A program made the translations under genes and the position numbers. From Cellvibrio sp. 79 (GTDB lineage: Bacteria; Pseudomonadota; Gammaproteobacteria; Pseudomonadales; Cellvibrionaceae), in the NCBI GenBank assembly GCA_003056245.1, contig MVDH01000001.1:2283036-2347035 (forward strand): a stretch of DNA of 64,000 bases, read 5' to 3'. Position 1 is the first letter of the stretch. Every line of letters begins with the position of its first letter. Shown piece after piece: positions 19,695-27,539 of the stretch. The notes beneath the pieces were generated by a model. The model made no database searches, had not been told where the DNA came from, and was given only the letters and a program-made list of their open reading frames with translations.

Positions 19695-20909
19695 TTAACT
19701 AATTGCTTTGATTTTTGCAGCGGTCCAGATGGTTAACAAACCGACCACACAAGCGCAGTAACCAACCCAATCATAATGGAGTATTTCACCTGCGTCGCCT
19801 TTTACCAGAATCAAGCCGGCAATAAATGCAGCCAAACCGGAACCCAGGTTTTGCATCGCCGAATTAAAAGCCATTACCCTGCCGCGAAAACGTGGCTCGC
19901 AGGAAGCGGTAACCATTGCCGAACAGGGAATAAAGCGGCCACTGACAAAAATAAAAAATAATGCGGCCATTAACAAATGCCAGAACAAGCCGACTTGCAA
20001 CGTGTGAGTCACTAAAATGATGGGGATAAAACTTAACAACACCAAACCAGCGAAGACGCGTGAATGACGATAAGTGTCCGTCAATCTGGCGATATAAGGC
20101 CGTGTAAATAACGTGACCGCACCACCAACAAGATAAATGTAAGGCAAATCTTCATTGCCCAATTCTGTGTTGGCAACCAATGCGGGTGCAATGTAGGGGA
20201 TCACCATAAACCCACCAAACAAAACCAGCGATGATGTAATAAATCCCCACCAGTGATTAGGCACGCTGAGCAATTCTTTATAACTCTGCCACATCGCCAC
20301 CTGGGTTTGTTGCAAATGGGAACGCACCGGCGGTACCACAAACCAACTCAACACAAACACCAGGGAACACAACACCACTAAAAATAAAAATGGCGTCTGC
20401 CAGTGATAGTGGTTGGCAATAAATAATCCCAACGGAACACCGGCAATTGCCGCCAGTGAAAAAGCGAGCATGACAATGCCCATGGCATGGCCACGACGCT
20501 GCGCGGGAATGACATCGCCAACAATCGCCAGCGCAACGGCGCTCATCACACCACCAAAAAATCCGGCCAGTATGCGTGCGACCAGCAACCAGTGAAACGA
20601 ATCGGCAAGGCCGCAAGCCAGTGTTGCGACGGTTAATCCGAAATAACACAGTAGCAACGAATGGCGACGGTCAAACCGATCTGCAAATGCAGAAGCAAGC
20701 AACGCCGACACACCGGCAGCGATTGAATAAGAAGATACCAGTAAACCAAAACCGGCTGGCTGGATGGCAAATGCATCCATTAATTGTGCAGACAACGGCA
20801 TCATGATCATGAAATCCACGATCACGGTAAATTGCAATGCCATCAAGGTATAAAGCAAGGCGCGCTCGCGCGCCGGGGATAACAATACAGAAGAATTGGA
20901 ACTATTCAT
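19695..20909 (-). CDS. MFS transporter
   Basis: A 404-residue major facilitator with about 12 hydrophobic segments and the cytoplasmic-loop motif ADRFDRRHSL between TM2 and TM3. It resembles drug/metabolite exporters of the DHA family (AraJ/YdhP-like), but the substrate cannot be assigned. It is convergent with the flavoprotein gene. ATG 20909 was chosen over GTG 20912. Confidence 0.82.
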   Translation of the reverse strand: MNSSNSSVLLSPARERALLYTLMALQFTVIVDFMIMMPLSAQLMDAFAIQPAGFGLLVSSYSIAAGVSALLASAFADRFDRRHSLLLCYFGLTVATLACGLADSFHWLLVARILAGFFGGVMSAVALAIVGDVIPAQRRGHAMGIVMLAFSLAAIAGVPLGLFIANHYHWQTPFLFLVVLCSLVFVLSWFVVPPVRSHLQQTQVAMWQSYKELLSVPNHWWGFITSSLVLFGGFMVIPYIAPALVANTELGNEDLPYIYLVGGAVTLFTRPYIARLTDTYRHSRVFAGLVLLSFIPIILVTHTLQVGLFWHLLMAALFFIFVSGRFIPCSAMVTASCEPRFRGRVMAFNSAMQNLGSGLAAFIAGLILVKGDAGEILHYDWVGYCACVVGLLTIWTAAKIKAIS

Positions 20910-20992
20910 CACCAGCTCTCTTACAACGGGAGCTTGCCAGTCTAGTCATTCACAGTGGATGTTGCTAATGAACTTTGTAATCCTTGATCGAA

Positions 20993-21619
20993 TTAATTAT
21001 TTAATTGCACCACCAGCAAGCTACCGGTGAAACGTTTTGGTTCAAGGCAATACCAGGTCAGCATTTCGCTGTCCCAGCGTTCGCATTTATCCACCAGATC
21101 CAAAAATGGCTGGCGCCCAGGATCTGCCAATATCAATTTTTTCACTCCGGCATTAGCTGCGCGTTTCAATAACGAAAACCATTCGTCGGTGAGTTCCGGC
21201 CAAAAACAAATATCGCCGCCGACGATCACATCGAATTTACTTAAATCAGCTTTCTTCATGGAGTCCATTGCACCCTGCCGGGTTTCGACTTCCACATTAT
21301 TCAAATCAGCTTGCAGATGTAAGAAACCAAATACCTGGTCATCGATATCAAGCCCTGTCACCTTATGTCCCTGGTTTGCCAAATAAATGGATGTCGGGCC
21401 CCAACCACAACCAACATCGAGTACGCGGCTTTTTTTCTTCAACGGATTGTGAGTGAAATAATCCATCAATAAATAACTGGAGTCCCAATGACGGTCACCA
21501 TGGGCACTGGGTGCAGATTCTTTCTTCACTCGTTTGATCGCCGGACTTTTTTCCTTGTACAACCAGATTCCGTAAGCCGGGAAGGTATTTTTTGCAGGGG
21601 GAACAAATAACTCAGGCAC
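20993..21619 (-). CDS. class I SAM-dependent methyltransferase (ETFB-lysine/nicotinamide N-methyltransferase-like)
   Basis: A 208-residue Rossmann-fold methyltransferase. Motif I is VLDVGCGWGPTSIYLA (about residue 67) with the acidic residue of motif II in TGLDID, and VGGDICFWPEL resembles the (D/N)PP-position segment of the METTL20/METTL21-like group. The target (protein lysine or small molecule) is unknown. It lies 83 nt upstream of the MFS gene on the same strand and may be co-transcribed with it. Confidence 0.75.
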   Translation of the reverse strand: MPELFVPPAKNTFPAYGIWLYKEKSPAIKRVKKESAPSAHGDRHWDSSYLLMDYFTHNPLKKKSRVLDVGCGWGPTSIYLANQGHKVTGLDIDDQVFGFLHLQADLNNVEVETRQGAMDSMKKADLSKFDVIVGGDICFWPELTDEWFSLLKRAANAGVKKLILADPGRQPFLDLVDKCERWDSEMLTWYCLEPKRFTGSLLVVQLNN

Positions 21620-21828
21620 AGTAAATCCTCGCTATTTCCAAATAAGAGTGAAGGGCATTTGCCCGCCGATTCTATGACAGAATTAAGACACTAATGTGAC
21701 GGCGTATCACAAACCAGATTTTACAACGCACCTCTTTCCACACAGTGTGTCCGGGAATGGATAAATCTTCCGAAAATTTTCGTCAGTCTTTACCGATCAT
21801 TTTCCTTCAGGATAATTTTTAAAAGCCG

Positions 21829-21856
21829 TTGACAGGTAAAAAATTCGGCGTATTAT
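21829..21856 (+). promoter_or_regulatory. strong sigma-70 promoter of the leader transcript
   Basis: A perfect -35 TTGACA (21829-21834) and a -10 TATTAT (21851-21856) with a 16-bp spacer. The sequence after the -10 box is GC-rich (CGCGCCC), the discriminator type usual for growth-rate or stringently controlled stable-RNA promoters. Confidence 0.8.
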
Positions 21857-21945
21857 CGCGCCCAATTTCCACGGCAGCGATTTTTCGCAAGCTTCATGTT
21901 CAACACGCAAGTTTTCTTGCATCGATATTAACAGGAGTACTCACT

Positions 21946-21975
21946 ATGACTTACGCAGGTTACACCAACGCATAA
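21946..21975 (+). CDS. nine-residue leader ORF (MTYAGYTNA)
   Basis: ATG 21946 follows AGGAG (21933-21937) by 8 nt and reads MTYAGYTNA then TAA. The ORF is enclosed by a 9-bp stem that would hide its Shine-Dalgarno. The two Tyr codons and absence of rare-codon runs do not point clearly to amino-acid attenuation. It may be a regulatory minicistron or a functional micropeptide. Confidence 0.55.
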   Translation: MTYAGYTNA

Positions 21976-22029
21976 CACCTTCTGAGTACTCGTACCTGGA
22001 AGGTTTTTAAATACCTTCCAGGTCAGGCC

Positions 22030-22070
22030 AAAAAGCCCTGATCGGGAAACTGATCGGGGCTTTTTGTTTT
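22030..22070 (+). terminator. terminator of the leader transcript
   Basis: 14-bp arms AAAAAGCCCTGATC (22030-22043) and GATCGGGGCTTTTT (22052-22065), with one G-T wobble and an 8-nt loop, followed by TTTTTGTTTT. Confidence 0.9.
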
Positions 22071-22156
22071 CAGCTTGTAAAACCAAGCAACATTCTTGCC
22101 CACAGGAAGGTTCACTCGAATTTTTCGCGCATTCATAATGCGCGCAAGGGATTTTT

Positions 22157-23365
22157 ATGCCTGTAAAAATTGAATTGAACAAAAATGCCAGCAATGGTTT
22201 GAAGCCGGTGAAGATTTACACGAGCGATATTGAAAACCAGGCATTAACGCAATTAAAACAAATTGCACAGTTACCGATTATCCATTCACACATTGCCGCC
22301 ATGCCGGATGTACATGCGGGAATTGGCGCGACGGTAGGGTCAGTAATTCCCACGCTCAACGCGATTATTCCTGCGGCGGTGGGTGTAGACATCGGTTGTG
22401 GGATGAGTGCGGTGCGGCTATCGGTTAAATCCTCACAACTGCCCGACAATCTCGCTGCTATGCGCAGTGCGATTGAACGCGCAGTGCCAGTGGGTTTGGC
22501 CGCGCACAAAACGATTAATGTGCGCACCAGCAGTTGTAACAAACTCGCTTACGGCGTGGAGTGGCTTTTTGAAAAACATCCCACAGTGATGAAGATGTTA
22601 AAGCAACCGCAAACCATTTGGACCAAGCAATTGGGAACCTTGGGAAGCGGCAATCATTTCATCGAAATTTGTGTGGACGACAGCAAGGATGTATGGGTGA
22701 TGTTGCATTCCGGCAGTCGCGGAATCGGCAACGCTATCGGCCAATACTTTATCCAACTGGCAAAAAAAGATATGGGAAAACATATCCACAATTTGCCCGA
22801 CAAAGATCTCGCCTATTTCACCGAGGGCAGCGAATATTTTGTGGATTACGTAACGGCAGTGAATTGGGCACAGGAATATGCGCGTATTAATCGCGAGGAA
22901 ATGATGGGGTTGGTATTGCGGGCAATTGTTCCGTTTTTACCAAAATTCCATGCGGATCGTCACGCGATAAATTGTCATCACAATTACGTCAGCCGCGAAC
23001 AACATTTTGGGGCGGATGTGATGGTAACGCGCAAAGGTGCGATCAGCGCACGCGACGGGGAATTGGGAATTATCCCCGGCAGCATGGGTACCAAATCGTT
23101 CATCGTACGCGGCAAAGGAAACCCGGATTCATTCTGTTCCTGCTCCCATGGTGCAGGTCGACGAATGAGTCGCACCACGGCGCGCAATATGTTTAGCAAG
23201 GAAGATCTAATCGCCCAAACTAAAGGCGTGGAATGCCGTAAAGACAAACATGTCATCGACGAAATTCCGGCGGCGTACAAGGACATTGACGAAGTCATGG
23301 AAAATCAATCGGACTTGATTGAAGTCGTTCATACACTCAAACAAGTGTTGTGTATTAAAGGATAA
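22157..23365 (+). CDS. rtcB: RtcB family RNA-splicing ligase
   Basis: A 402-residue GTP/Mn-dependent ligase that joins 2',3'-cyclic-phosphate or 3'-phosphate RNA ends to 5'-OH ends. RtcB landmarks are present: MPDVHAGIGATVGSV, AVGVDIGCGM (metal Cys), LGSGNHFIE, HSGSRGIG, the guanylation-site His in CSHGAGR, and NYVSREQHFGADVMVTRKGA. ATG 22157 has AAGGGA upstream. It is the first gene of a three-gene operon. RtcB here is associated neither with rtcA nor with an evident rtcR. Confidence 0.92.
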   Translation: MPVKIELNKNASNGLKPVKIYTSDIENQALTQLKQIAQLPIIHSHIAAMPDVHAGIGATVGSVIPTLNAIIPAAVGVDIGCGMSAVRLSVKSSQLPDNLAAMRSAIERAVPVGLAAHKTINVRTSSCNKLAYGVEWLFEKHPTVMKMLKQPQTIWTKQLGTLGSGNHFIEICVDDSKDVWVMLHSGSRGIGNAIGQYFIQLAKKDMGKHIHNLPDKDLAYFTEGSEYFVDYVTAVNWAQEYARINREEMMGLVLRAIVPFLPKFHADRHAINCHHNYVSREQHFGADVMVTRKGAISARDGELGIIPGSMGTKSFIVRGKGNPDSFCSCSHGAGRRMSRTTARNMFSKEDLIAQTKGVECRKDKHVIDEIPAAYKDIDEVMENQSDLIEVVHTLKQVLCIKG

Positions 23366-23375
23366 GGAGGAAATT

Positions 23376-24311
23376 ATGGAAGCCGCATTAGTGGACGAAG
23401 TGCTGGCGTGTTTGCCAACGAACCGAACATTGTTTCATTACTATAAGGATCAATATGCAACGTATTTGTTGCAACGAGTGCTCAATAAAAATGGACCATT
23501 GAGTATGCAGCAACTCAAACAATCATCGTGCAAACAGCTGTTGGAAAAACCGTTTGTAAGGGAAATTTTACACACAACGGGAACGCAAAAAGTGGAGGCT
23601 TGGCATCTGGAAAATGCCAGTGTGACGGATATGCACCATTATGTTTTAACCTTGGGAAAATGGGGAAACCGATATGGCGGTGCGCAAACGTCAAGACCCG
23701 GGCATAACCTGGTATTGCAATTAAACTTGCCAGAAAGCCTGGACGCTGAATTTCAGCGGATCACCGGAAATGCGATGAATGAACTTACATCGCGCAACCA
23801 TCCTCAAAGCAAGAAACGGACAGCAACCCTGGCCTGGGCAAGATTGGATATCAATTTTGATTCCGATGAAGTATTGATTGAAGAAATCCAGTCAGATCTC
23901 ATTCGATTGCTGGAGCAAATGAAAGTACAGGCACAAACTGGCAAAAATGATGGTAGTAATCATTTCAACTGGCGAGGCGACACAATACCTTGTCAACCAA
24001 TGTTGAATTATTGTGAGAAGGTTGCCGGCGCTCAGAAAAAAATCTGGGCAGAAGCGATGCTGGCAGCATGTTTGTGGTTTATTCACAACGAGCTGGGAAT
24101 AAGCAAAGTATTTTACAATCGCTTTGAAACGGGCAATCAAATGAAAAATATTGATTGGTGTTTACCACCGCGCTCGCTGTACACCGATTTACCCGAGAAA
24201 TTTTGCTTTAATTTAACGGAGGAAGCACCATGTTTTATACGAGAGGATCGCAAAGTACGGAGAAAGTTAAACAGGATTCAAAACCCCCAATGGTATTTAC
24301 TGACTATTTAA
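23376..24311 (+). CDS. unrecognised protein encoded with rtcB
   Basis: A 311-residue soluble protein, ATG 23376 immediately after a perfect AAGGAGG and 10 nt past the rtcB stop, so surely co-expressed with it. I do not recognise the family. Visible features are a DEVLIEEIQSD segment (about residue 165) followed by a KKIWAEAMLAACLWFIHNE helix. That resembles the EIQSD-type segment seen in some large phage polyvalent proteins, a weak analogy. The C-terminus is basic (DRKVRRKLNR). No signal peptide or membrane segment. Context suggests RNA repair. Confidence 0.7.
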   Translation: MEAALVDEVLACLPTNRTLFHYYKDQYATYLLQRVLNKNGPLSMQQLKQSSCKQLLEKPFVREILHTTGTQKVEAWHLENASVTDMHHYVLTLGKWGNRYGGAQTSRPGHNLVLQLNLPESLDAEFQRITGNAMNELTSRNHPQSKKRTATLAWARLDINFDSDEVLIEEIQSDLIRLLEQMKVQAQTGKNDGSNHFNWRGDTIPCQPMLNYCEKVAGAQKKIWAEAMLAACLWFIHNELGISKVFYNRFETGNQMKNIDWCLPPRSLYTDLPEKFCFNLTEEAPCFIREDRKVRRKLNRIQNPQWYLLTI

Positions 24312-24323
24312 CAGGAGCAAAAA

Positions 24324-24530
24324 ATGCCACAGAAAAAAGATAGCCGTAACGGCCATGCATTCCACCCGATAATGCGCAAAGGTGGTGTCCATGACAAAAC
24401 GAACAAAGCCAAACGCAAAACAGATCGCCAGCAAGTAGCGAAAAAAGTGAATGATTATTTAACCAAAGGCAACAATAAAAAAGCCGCGGAGGACGCCGCG
24501 GCTTCTTTTTTTACAGCAGTCCTTGCCTAG
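24324..24530 (+). CDS. small basic protein (68 aa or less) whose 3' codons form a terminator
   Basis: Third gene of the rtcB operon, with AGGAG before ATG 24324 and 12 nt after the previous stop. The N-terminal 55 residues are very basic (HPIMRKGGVHDKTNKAKRKTDRQQ). The last codons lie inside and beyond a strong terminator (24481-24512); the stop is at 24528-24530. Transcripts ending at the U-run would lack a stop codon, the arrangement known for the ribosome-rescue factor ArfA. The sequence itself does not look like ArfA apart from the MRKG segment. The function is unknown. Confidence 0.6.
   Translation: MPQKKDSRNGHAFHPIMRKGGVHDKTNKAKRKTDRQQVAKKVNDYLTKGNNKKAAEDAAASFFTAVLA
24475..24512. terminator. 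bidirectional terminator inside the 3' end of the small-protein ORF
   Basis: Arms AAGCCGCGG (24481-24489) and CCGCGGCTT (24496-24504) with an A-run on the left and CTTTTTTT on the right. It serves the rtcB operon on the plus strand and the PEP-CTERM gene on the minus strand (which ends at 24527). Confidence 0.88.
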
Positions 24531-25105
24531 CATGAAACACGACGACGAGTGAAGTAAATCGAGAACAGACCAATCACCAACAACAACGCAACATTAGGTT
24601 CCGGCAACCGAACATTTGGCTGACCAGATCCAAATAAAAACATATTTGATAAACCACCCCCCTTACCACTAACCCTTTCATAACTAAAAAAGCCCGAGGT
24701 TTCACCGGGTGTAATCATCCATGCAAATGCATCCGGATCGCCGCCGCCCTGGCCAACATGCATGGTAATAATGGCGCGACCATAGTTATCCCAGAACGAT
24801 TCATCGATAGACCATGCTCCTGTCACATCCGTACCCCAGGAATCCGTATCCGCAGAAAACAAATCATTGGCGCCCTCTCCCGTTAGCTCTCCCTCTTTCA
24901 TCCAATCGTAATCCGTTTCAAAGAGTGCATTGAGATCATCCGAATCATTCAGGTTGATTGAATTTTGCGTTCTGCATTCAATCGCATCGCCCAGTGTCGC
25001 TACGCGCTGGGTATCAGGTTCACACGTAATAAGACCTGCGTTAGCTACTGATGCGCACATCGCAGCTAACACACTAACAACGTTGATTTTCCATGAGTTA
25101 GACAT
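24527..25105 (-). CDS. PEP-CTERM sorting domain protein
   Basis: A 192-residue exported protein: signal peptide (MSNSWKINVVSVLAAMCASVANA), an acidic body rich in Asp/Trp, and a C-terminal PEP-CTERM tripartite signal LPEPNVALLLVIGLFSIYF plus RRR. Such proteins are processed by an exosortase (none in this window) and are linked to extracellular polysaccharide and floc formation. ATG 25105 has AGGAG upstream. A sigma-54-like promoter lies about 45 bp before the start. Confidence 0.85.
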   Translation of the reverse strand: MSNSWKINVVSVLAAMCASVANAGLITCEPDTQRVATLGDAIECRTQNSINLNDSDDLNALFETDYDWMKEGELTGEGANDLFSADTDSWGTDVTGAWSIDESFWDNYGRAIITMHVGQGGGDPDAFAWMITPGETSGFFSYERVSGKGGGLSNMFLFGSGQPNVRLPEPNVALLLVIGLFSIYFTRRRVSC

Positions 25106-25150
25106 AGCTGTTTCTCCTACACCTAATTTGACACATGTCCCATTCCCTAA

Positions 25151-25167
25151 AGCAAAGCCGATGCCGT
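25151..25167 (-). promoter_or_regulatory. sigma-54-like promoter of the PEP-CTERM gene
   Basis: On the minus strand the sequence reads GGCATCGGCTTTGCT with GG-N10-GC spacing, close to the consensus TGGCAC-N5-TTGCW. PEP-CTERM genes in other proteobacteria are controlled by RpoN with the PrsK/PrsR system. Confidence 0.6.
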
Positions 25168-25220
25168 CGCCGAAATCATCACAAAAAACAATTGCTTGAA
25201 AACACTCTCTCTTCCAACTG

Positions 25221-25282
25221 GGCGCCTAAAACTGCAAAAATGTCATTTTTTTCGACTTTTTGGCGCCTTAAAACTGTCAAAA
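25221..25282. repeat. direct repeat GGCGCCTWAAAACTG, possible activator sites
   Basis: Two copies, GGCGCCTAAAACTGCAAAA (25221-25239) and a near copy with one extra T and one extra base (25262-25282), lie 54-115 bp upstream of the sigma-54-like promoter. A related GACGCCTAAAAC occurs at 28188-28199 upstream of the second PEP-CTERM gene. Confidence 0.4.
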
Positions 25283-25378
25283 CGTTGTCACGTAAATCGT
25301 TTACCGATGGGTTCGGTATGCAGACATGCGGCGAGCGTGTTAACTTGCGGCCCCATCTCCAGCCAACTATCGCTTCCT

Positions 25379-26107
25379 ATGAAACCACCTGTTTCCTTTG
25401 TGTTCTGGCCAGTACTTTTCATCTGCCAATTACTCGCACTTGCCCTGATTAGCTGGCATTTGCTCGCCCAATTCCATTTTGCTTATCCGTTGGGATATAA
25501 GTTGCTGGGGCTGGATAAACACATCGCAGAATACGCGCCCCTTAATCGCAATAAGGAAGATTTTGAATTCACCTCATCGCAAGAGCACTGGCGTTTGTTT
25601 GGCGAAATTACCGATGCAGTCCAAGACAGCGGGCGCGGCTTGCAAAATATCAGTTACCAATTACCCAACGGTCAAACGACCGGATTGATGCATGAAGCAG
25701 AAATTATCCACCTGCAAGATGTGGCCAATTTAATCGCCCGGTTTTATCAAGTGGGGCTGATATGCTTGGCATTGTGGATAGTGTTAATTGCACTCGCACT
25801 CTGGAAAAAATGGTTGCCGCCTTCCAATAAAAAAGTATTGCTTACCTTTATTGCCGGGATAGCTGTGGTTGCCGCAGTCGTTTTAGCACTGGGAGCAAAG
25901 GACGTTTTTTATTGGCTGCATGTACAAATTTTCCCACCGGGCCATGAATGGTTTTTTTATTATCAGGATTCATTAATGACTACACTGATGAAAGCACCGG
26001 ATATTTTCGCATTTATCAGCGTATTTTTATTAGTGATTTTAATCGCACTCTGGTGCCTTGCCTTACTGTTTTTCAAACAGGCTATTAATCATCGCTTAAA
26101 AAAATAG
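25379..26107 (+). CDS. DUF1461 (TIGR01906-like) integral membrane protein
   Basis: A 242-residue membrane protein with hydrophobic segments at about residues 5-27, 118-138, 148-172 and 207-232. The outer loop between TM1 and TM2 contains ENxx-like HWRLFGEITDAVQ and LMHEAEIIHLQDV, typical of DUF1461. The function is unknown. ATG 25379 (MKPPVSFVFW) gives the family N-terminus; the frame open to 25196 overlaps the repeat/promoter area and has no ribosome binding site. Confidence 0.72.
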   Translation: MKPPVSFVFWPVLFICQLLALALISWHLLAQFHFAYPLGYKLLGLDKHIAEYAPLNRNKEDFEFTSSQEHWRLFGEITDAVQDSGRGLQNISYQLPNGQTTGLMHEAEIIHLQDVANLIARFYQVGLICLALWIVLIALALWKKWLPPSNKKVLLTFIAGIAVVAAVVLALGAKDVFYWLHVQIFPPGHEWFFYYQDSLMTTLMKAPDIFAFISVFLLVILIALWCLALLFFKQAINHRLKK

Positions 26108-26215
26108 CCCGTCATTTTTAATTGATAAAAATAAAAACCAATTTTCCTTTCTACATTATCAAACACTAAAAAATAACAGTGTGGTCAGTGTATTCCGGTT
26201 TTGGTAGAGTCCCGC

Positions 26216-26252
26216 ACCAGCGGGATTCGCCAGACCGAACTCCTTCTCTTGT
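26216..26252 (+). promoter_or_regulatory. 5'-UTR element shared with the second PEP-CTERM gene
   Basis: ACCAGCGGGATTCGCCA (26216-26232) followed by GAACTC resembles ACCAGCGGGTTTCCGCCA (28266-28283) followed by GACTC. Both lie about 60-70 nt before a start codon and both follow GGTAGA. In this copy TCCCGC/GCGGGA also forms a 6-bp hairpin. Confidence 0.3.
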
Positions 26253-26282
26253 TATCACATTCCAATAAAAGAGCTAATAACC

Positions 26283-27458
26283 ATGAAGATGTATCTAAAA
26301 CTCTTCGCTGCATTTTTGTTATGCGGCCAATTACTTGCTTGTAGCACCACAAATAGCACCGCTACAAAAACTGCACCCGCACAAACACCCGGCCAGAACC
26401 ACGGTTTCACTGGCGCGCAACAATCTGCCGATGAATGGTGGAATATTCCTTACCCCCAATCCTTTGATGCCAAAAAACTGGAGCGCAAACAAAGCCTGAT
26501 TAAAGTACAAGGCAAAGGTTTTGTGACTGAAGATGGAAAAGAATTTATTTTTCGCGGTGTAAATATCGCTGATCCCGGTAAGTTGTACCAACAAGGGCGC
26601 TGGAACAAAGCATTATTTGAAGAAGTGAATCGCTGGGGCGCCAATACAATTCGTTTGCCTATTCATCCACTTTCCTGGCGCAAATACGGCAAGGATTGGT
26701 TTTTTGAACGATTGGATGAAGCAACGATATGGGCTAACAGCCTGAATATGTATTTGATTGTGGATTGGCACTCTATCGGCAACCTTGAAGCCGAAATGTA
26801 CCAACACGTTATGTACGAAACGACCCAAAAAGAAACCGCCGATTTTTGGCGCAAAATCGCATTGCGTTATCGCACAGTTCCGACGATTGCAGTGTATGAA
26901 ATTTTCAATGAACCAACACACAATTACATCGGCACTGGCGATTTCTCGTTAGGTAAAGCCAGCTGGGAAACCTGGCGCAACCTGTTGGAAGAGAATATCG
27001 ATTTGATTCGCCTCTATAATAAAAATGCAATCCCGTTAGTGGCCGGTTACAACTGGGCTTATGATTTATCACCCATCGCCACTGCACCGGTTCGCCGCGA
27101 TAATATTGCCTACGCAATTCACCCGTACCCGCAAAAAGCCAAACCGCAGGATCCTACCAAAGCAAACTTTTTTGCGATGTGGGAAAAAAGCTGGGGTTAT
27201 GTTGCGGATAAATATCCGTTGATTGCAACCGAACTTGGTTGGGCAAAGGAAAGTGATTATGGTGCGCATGTGCCGGTGATTAATAACGATGGCACCTATG
27301 GCCCAAACATTGTTGAGTACATGGCGAAAAAAGGTGTCTCTTATACCGTGTGGGTATTTGATCCGGATTGGTCACCCGTGATGATTAAAGACTGGAGTTT
27401 CACTCCATCCGAACAAGGTGAGTTTTTCAAAAAAGAAATGTTGAAAGCAAGAAAATAA
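26283..27458 (+). CDS. glycoside hydrolase family 5 lipoprotein
   Basis: A 391-residue outer-membrane-type lipoprotein (lipobox LLAC, Cys20) with a short Thr/Ala-rich spacer and one GH5 (beta/alpha)8 domain from about residue 75. The acid/base Glu lies in AVYEIFNEP and the nucleophile Glu in LIATELGW; conserved NTIRLPIHP and DWHS segments are present. The likely substrate is a beta-1,4-glucan such as cellodextrin, but the subfamily was not determined. Lipid anchoring implies cell-surface action on oligosaccharides released by secreted enzymes such as the GH45 encoded nearby. Confidence 0.88.
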   Translation: MKMYLKLFAAFLLCGQLLACSTTNSTATKTAPAQTPGQNHGFTGAQQSADEWWNIPYPQSFDAKKLERKQSLIKVQGKGFVTEDGKEFIFRGVNIADPGKLYQQGRWNKALFEEVNRWGANTIRLPIHPLSWRKYGKDWFFERLDEATIWANSLNMYLIVDWHSIGNLEAEMYQHVMYETTQKETADFWRKIALRYRTVPTIAVYEIFNEPTHNYIGTGDFSLGKASWETWRNLLEENIDLIRLYNKNAIPLVAGYNWAYDLSPIATAPVRRDNIAYAIHPYPQKAKPQDPTKANFFAMWEKSWGYVADKYPLIATELGWAKESDYGAHVPVINNDGTYGPNIVEYMAKKGVSYTVWVFDPDWSPVMIKDWSFTPSEQGEFFKKEMLKARK

Positions 27459-27465
27459 TCACTGT

Positions 27466-27506
27466 AAAAATCCCGGCCACCAACAGAGCAATGGCCGGGA
27501 TTTTTT
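27466..27506. terminator. terminator after the GH5 gene
   Basis: 14-bp arms AAAAATCCCGGCCA (27466-27479) and TGGCCGGGATTTTT (27492-27505) around a 12-nt loop, with a T-run. It lies between convergent genes and can act in both directions. Confidence 0.9.
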
Positions 27507-27539
27507 AATCAACTGCGCCGTTAGTTACGCAATAAATCA

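Larger units (their letters stand above)
21863..22070 (+). ncRNA. short structured leader RNA ending in an intrinsic terminator, upstream of rtcB
   Basis: This self-contained unit of about 205 nt holds, in order: a hairpin GCAAG-TTTT-CTTGC (21907-21920); a ribosome binding site and nine-codon ORF; a 9-bp pairing GAGTACTCA (21935-21943, covering the Shine-Dalgarno) with TGAGTACTC (21983-21991, just after the stop); an 11-bp hairpin ACCTGGAAGGT/ACCTTCCAGGT (21994-22023); and a terminator. It could be a translation-sensing attenuator for rtcB, 86 nt downstream, or an independent small RNA/peptide. I know of no named family it matches. Confidence 0.65.

Noticed and set aside
21695..21711. TGTGA-N7-TCACA palindrome as a Crp site
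   Set aside because: The spacer is 7 instead of 6 bp and it lies more than 110 bp from the nearest promoter; not strong enough to annotate.
21771..21782. CGAAAATTTTCG palindrome as another copy of the operon operator
   Set aside because: The spacing is N2 rather than N4 and no sigma-54 promoter is nearby.
24324..24530. Calling the small rtcB-operon gene arfA
   Set aside because: Only the terminator position and a short MRKG segment are shared; the rest does not resemble ArfA.
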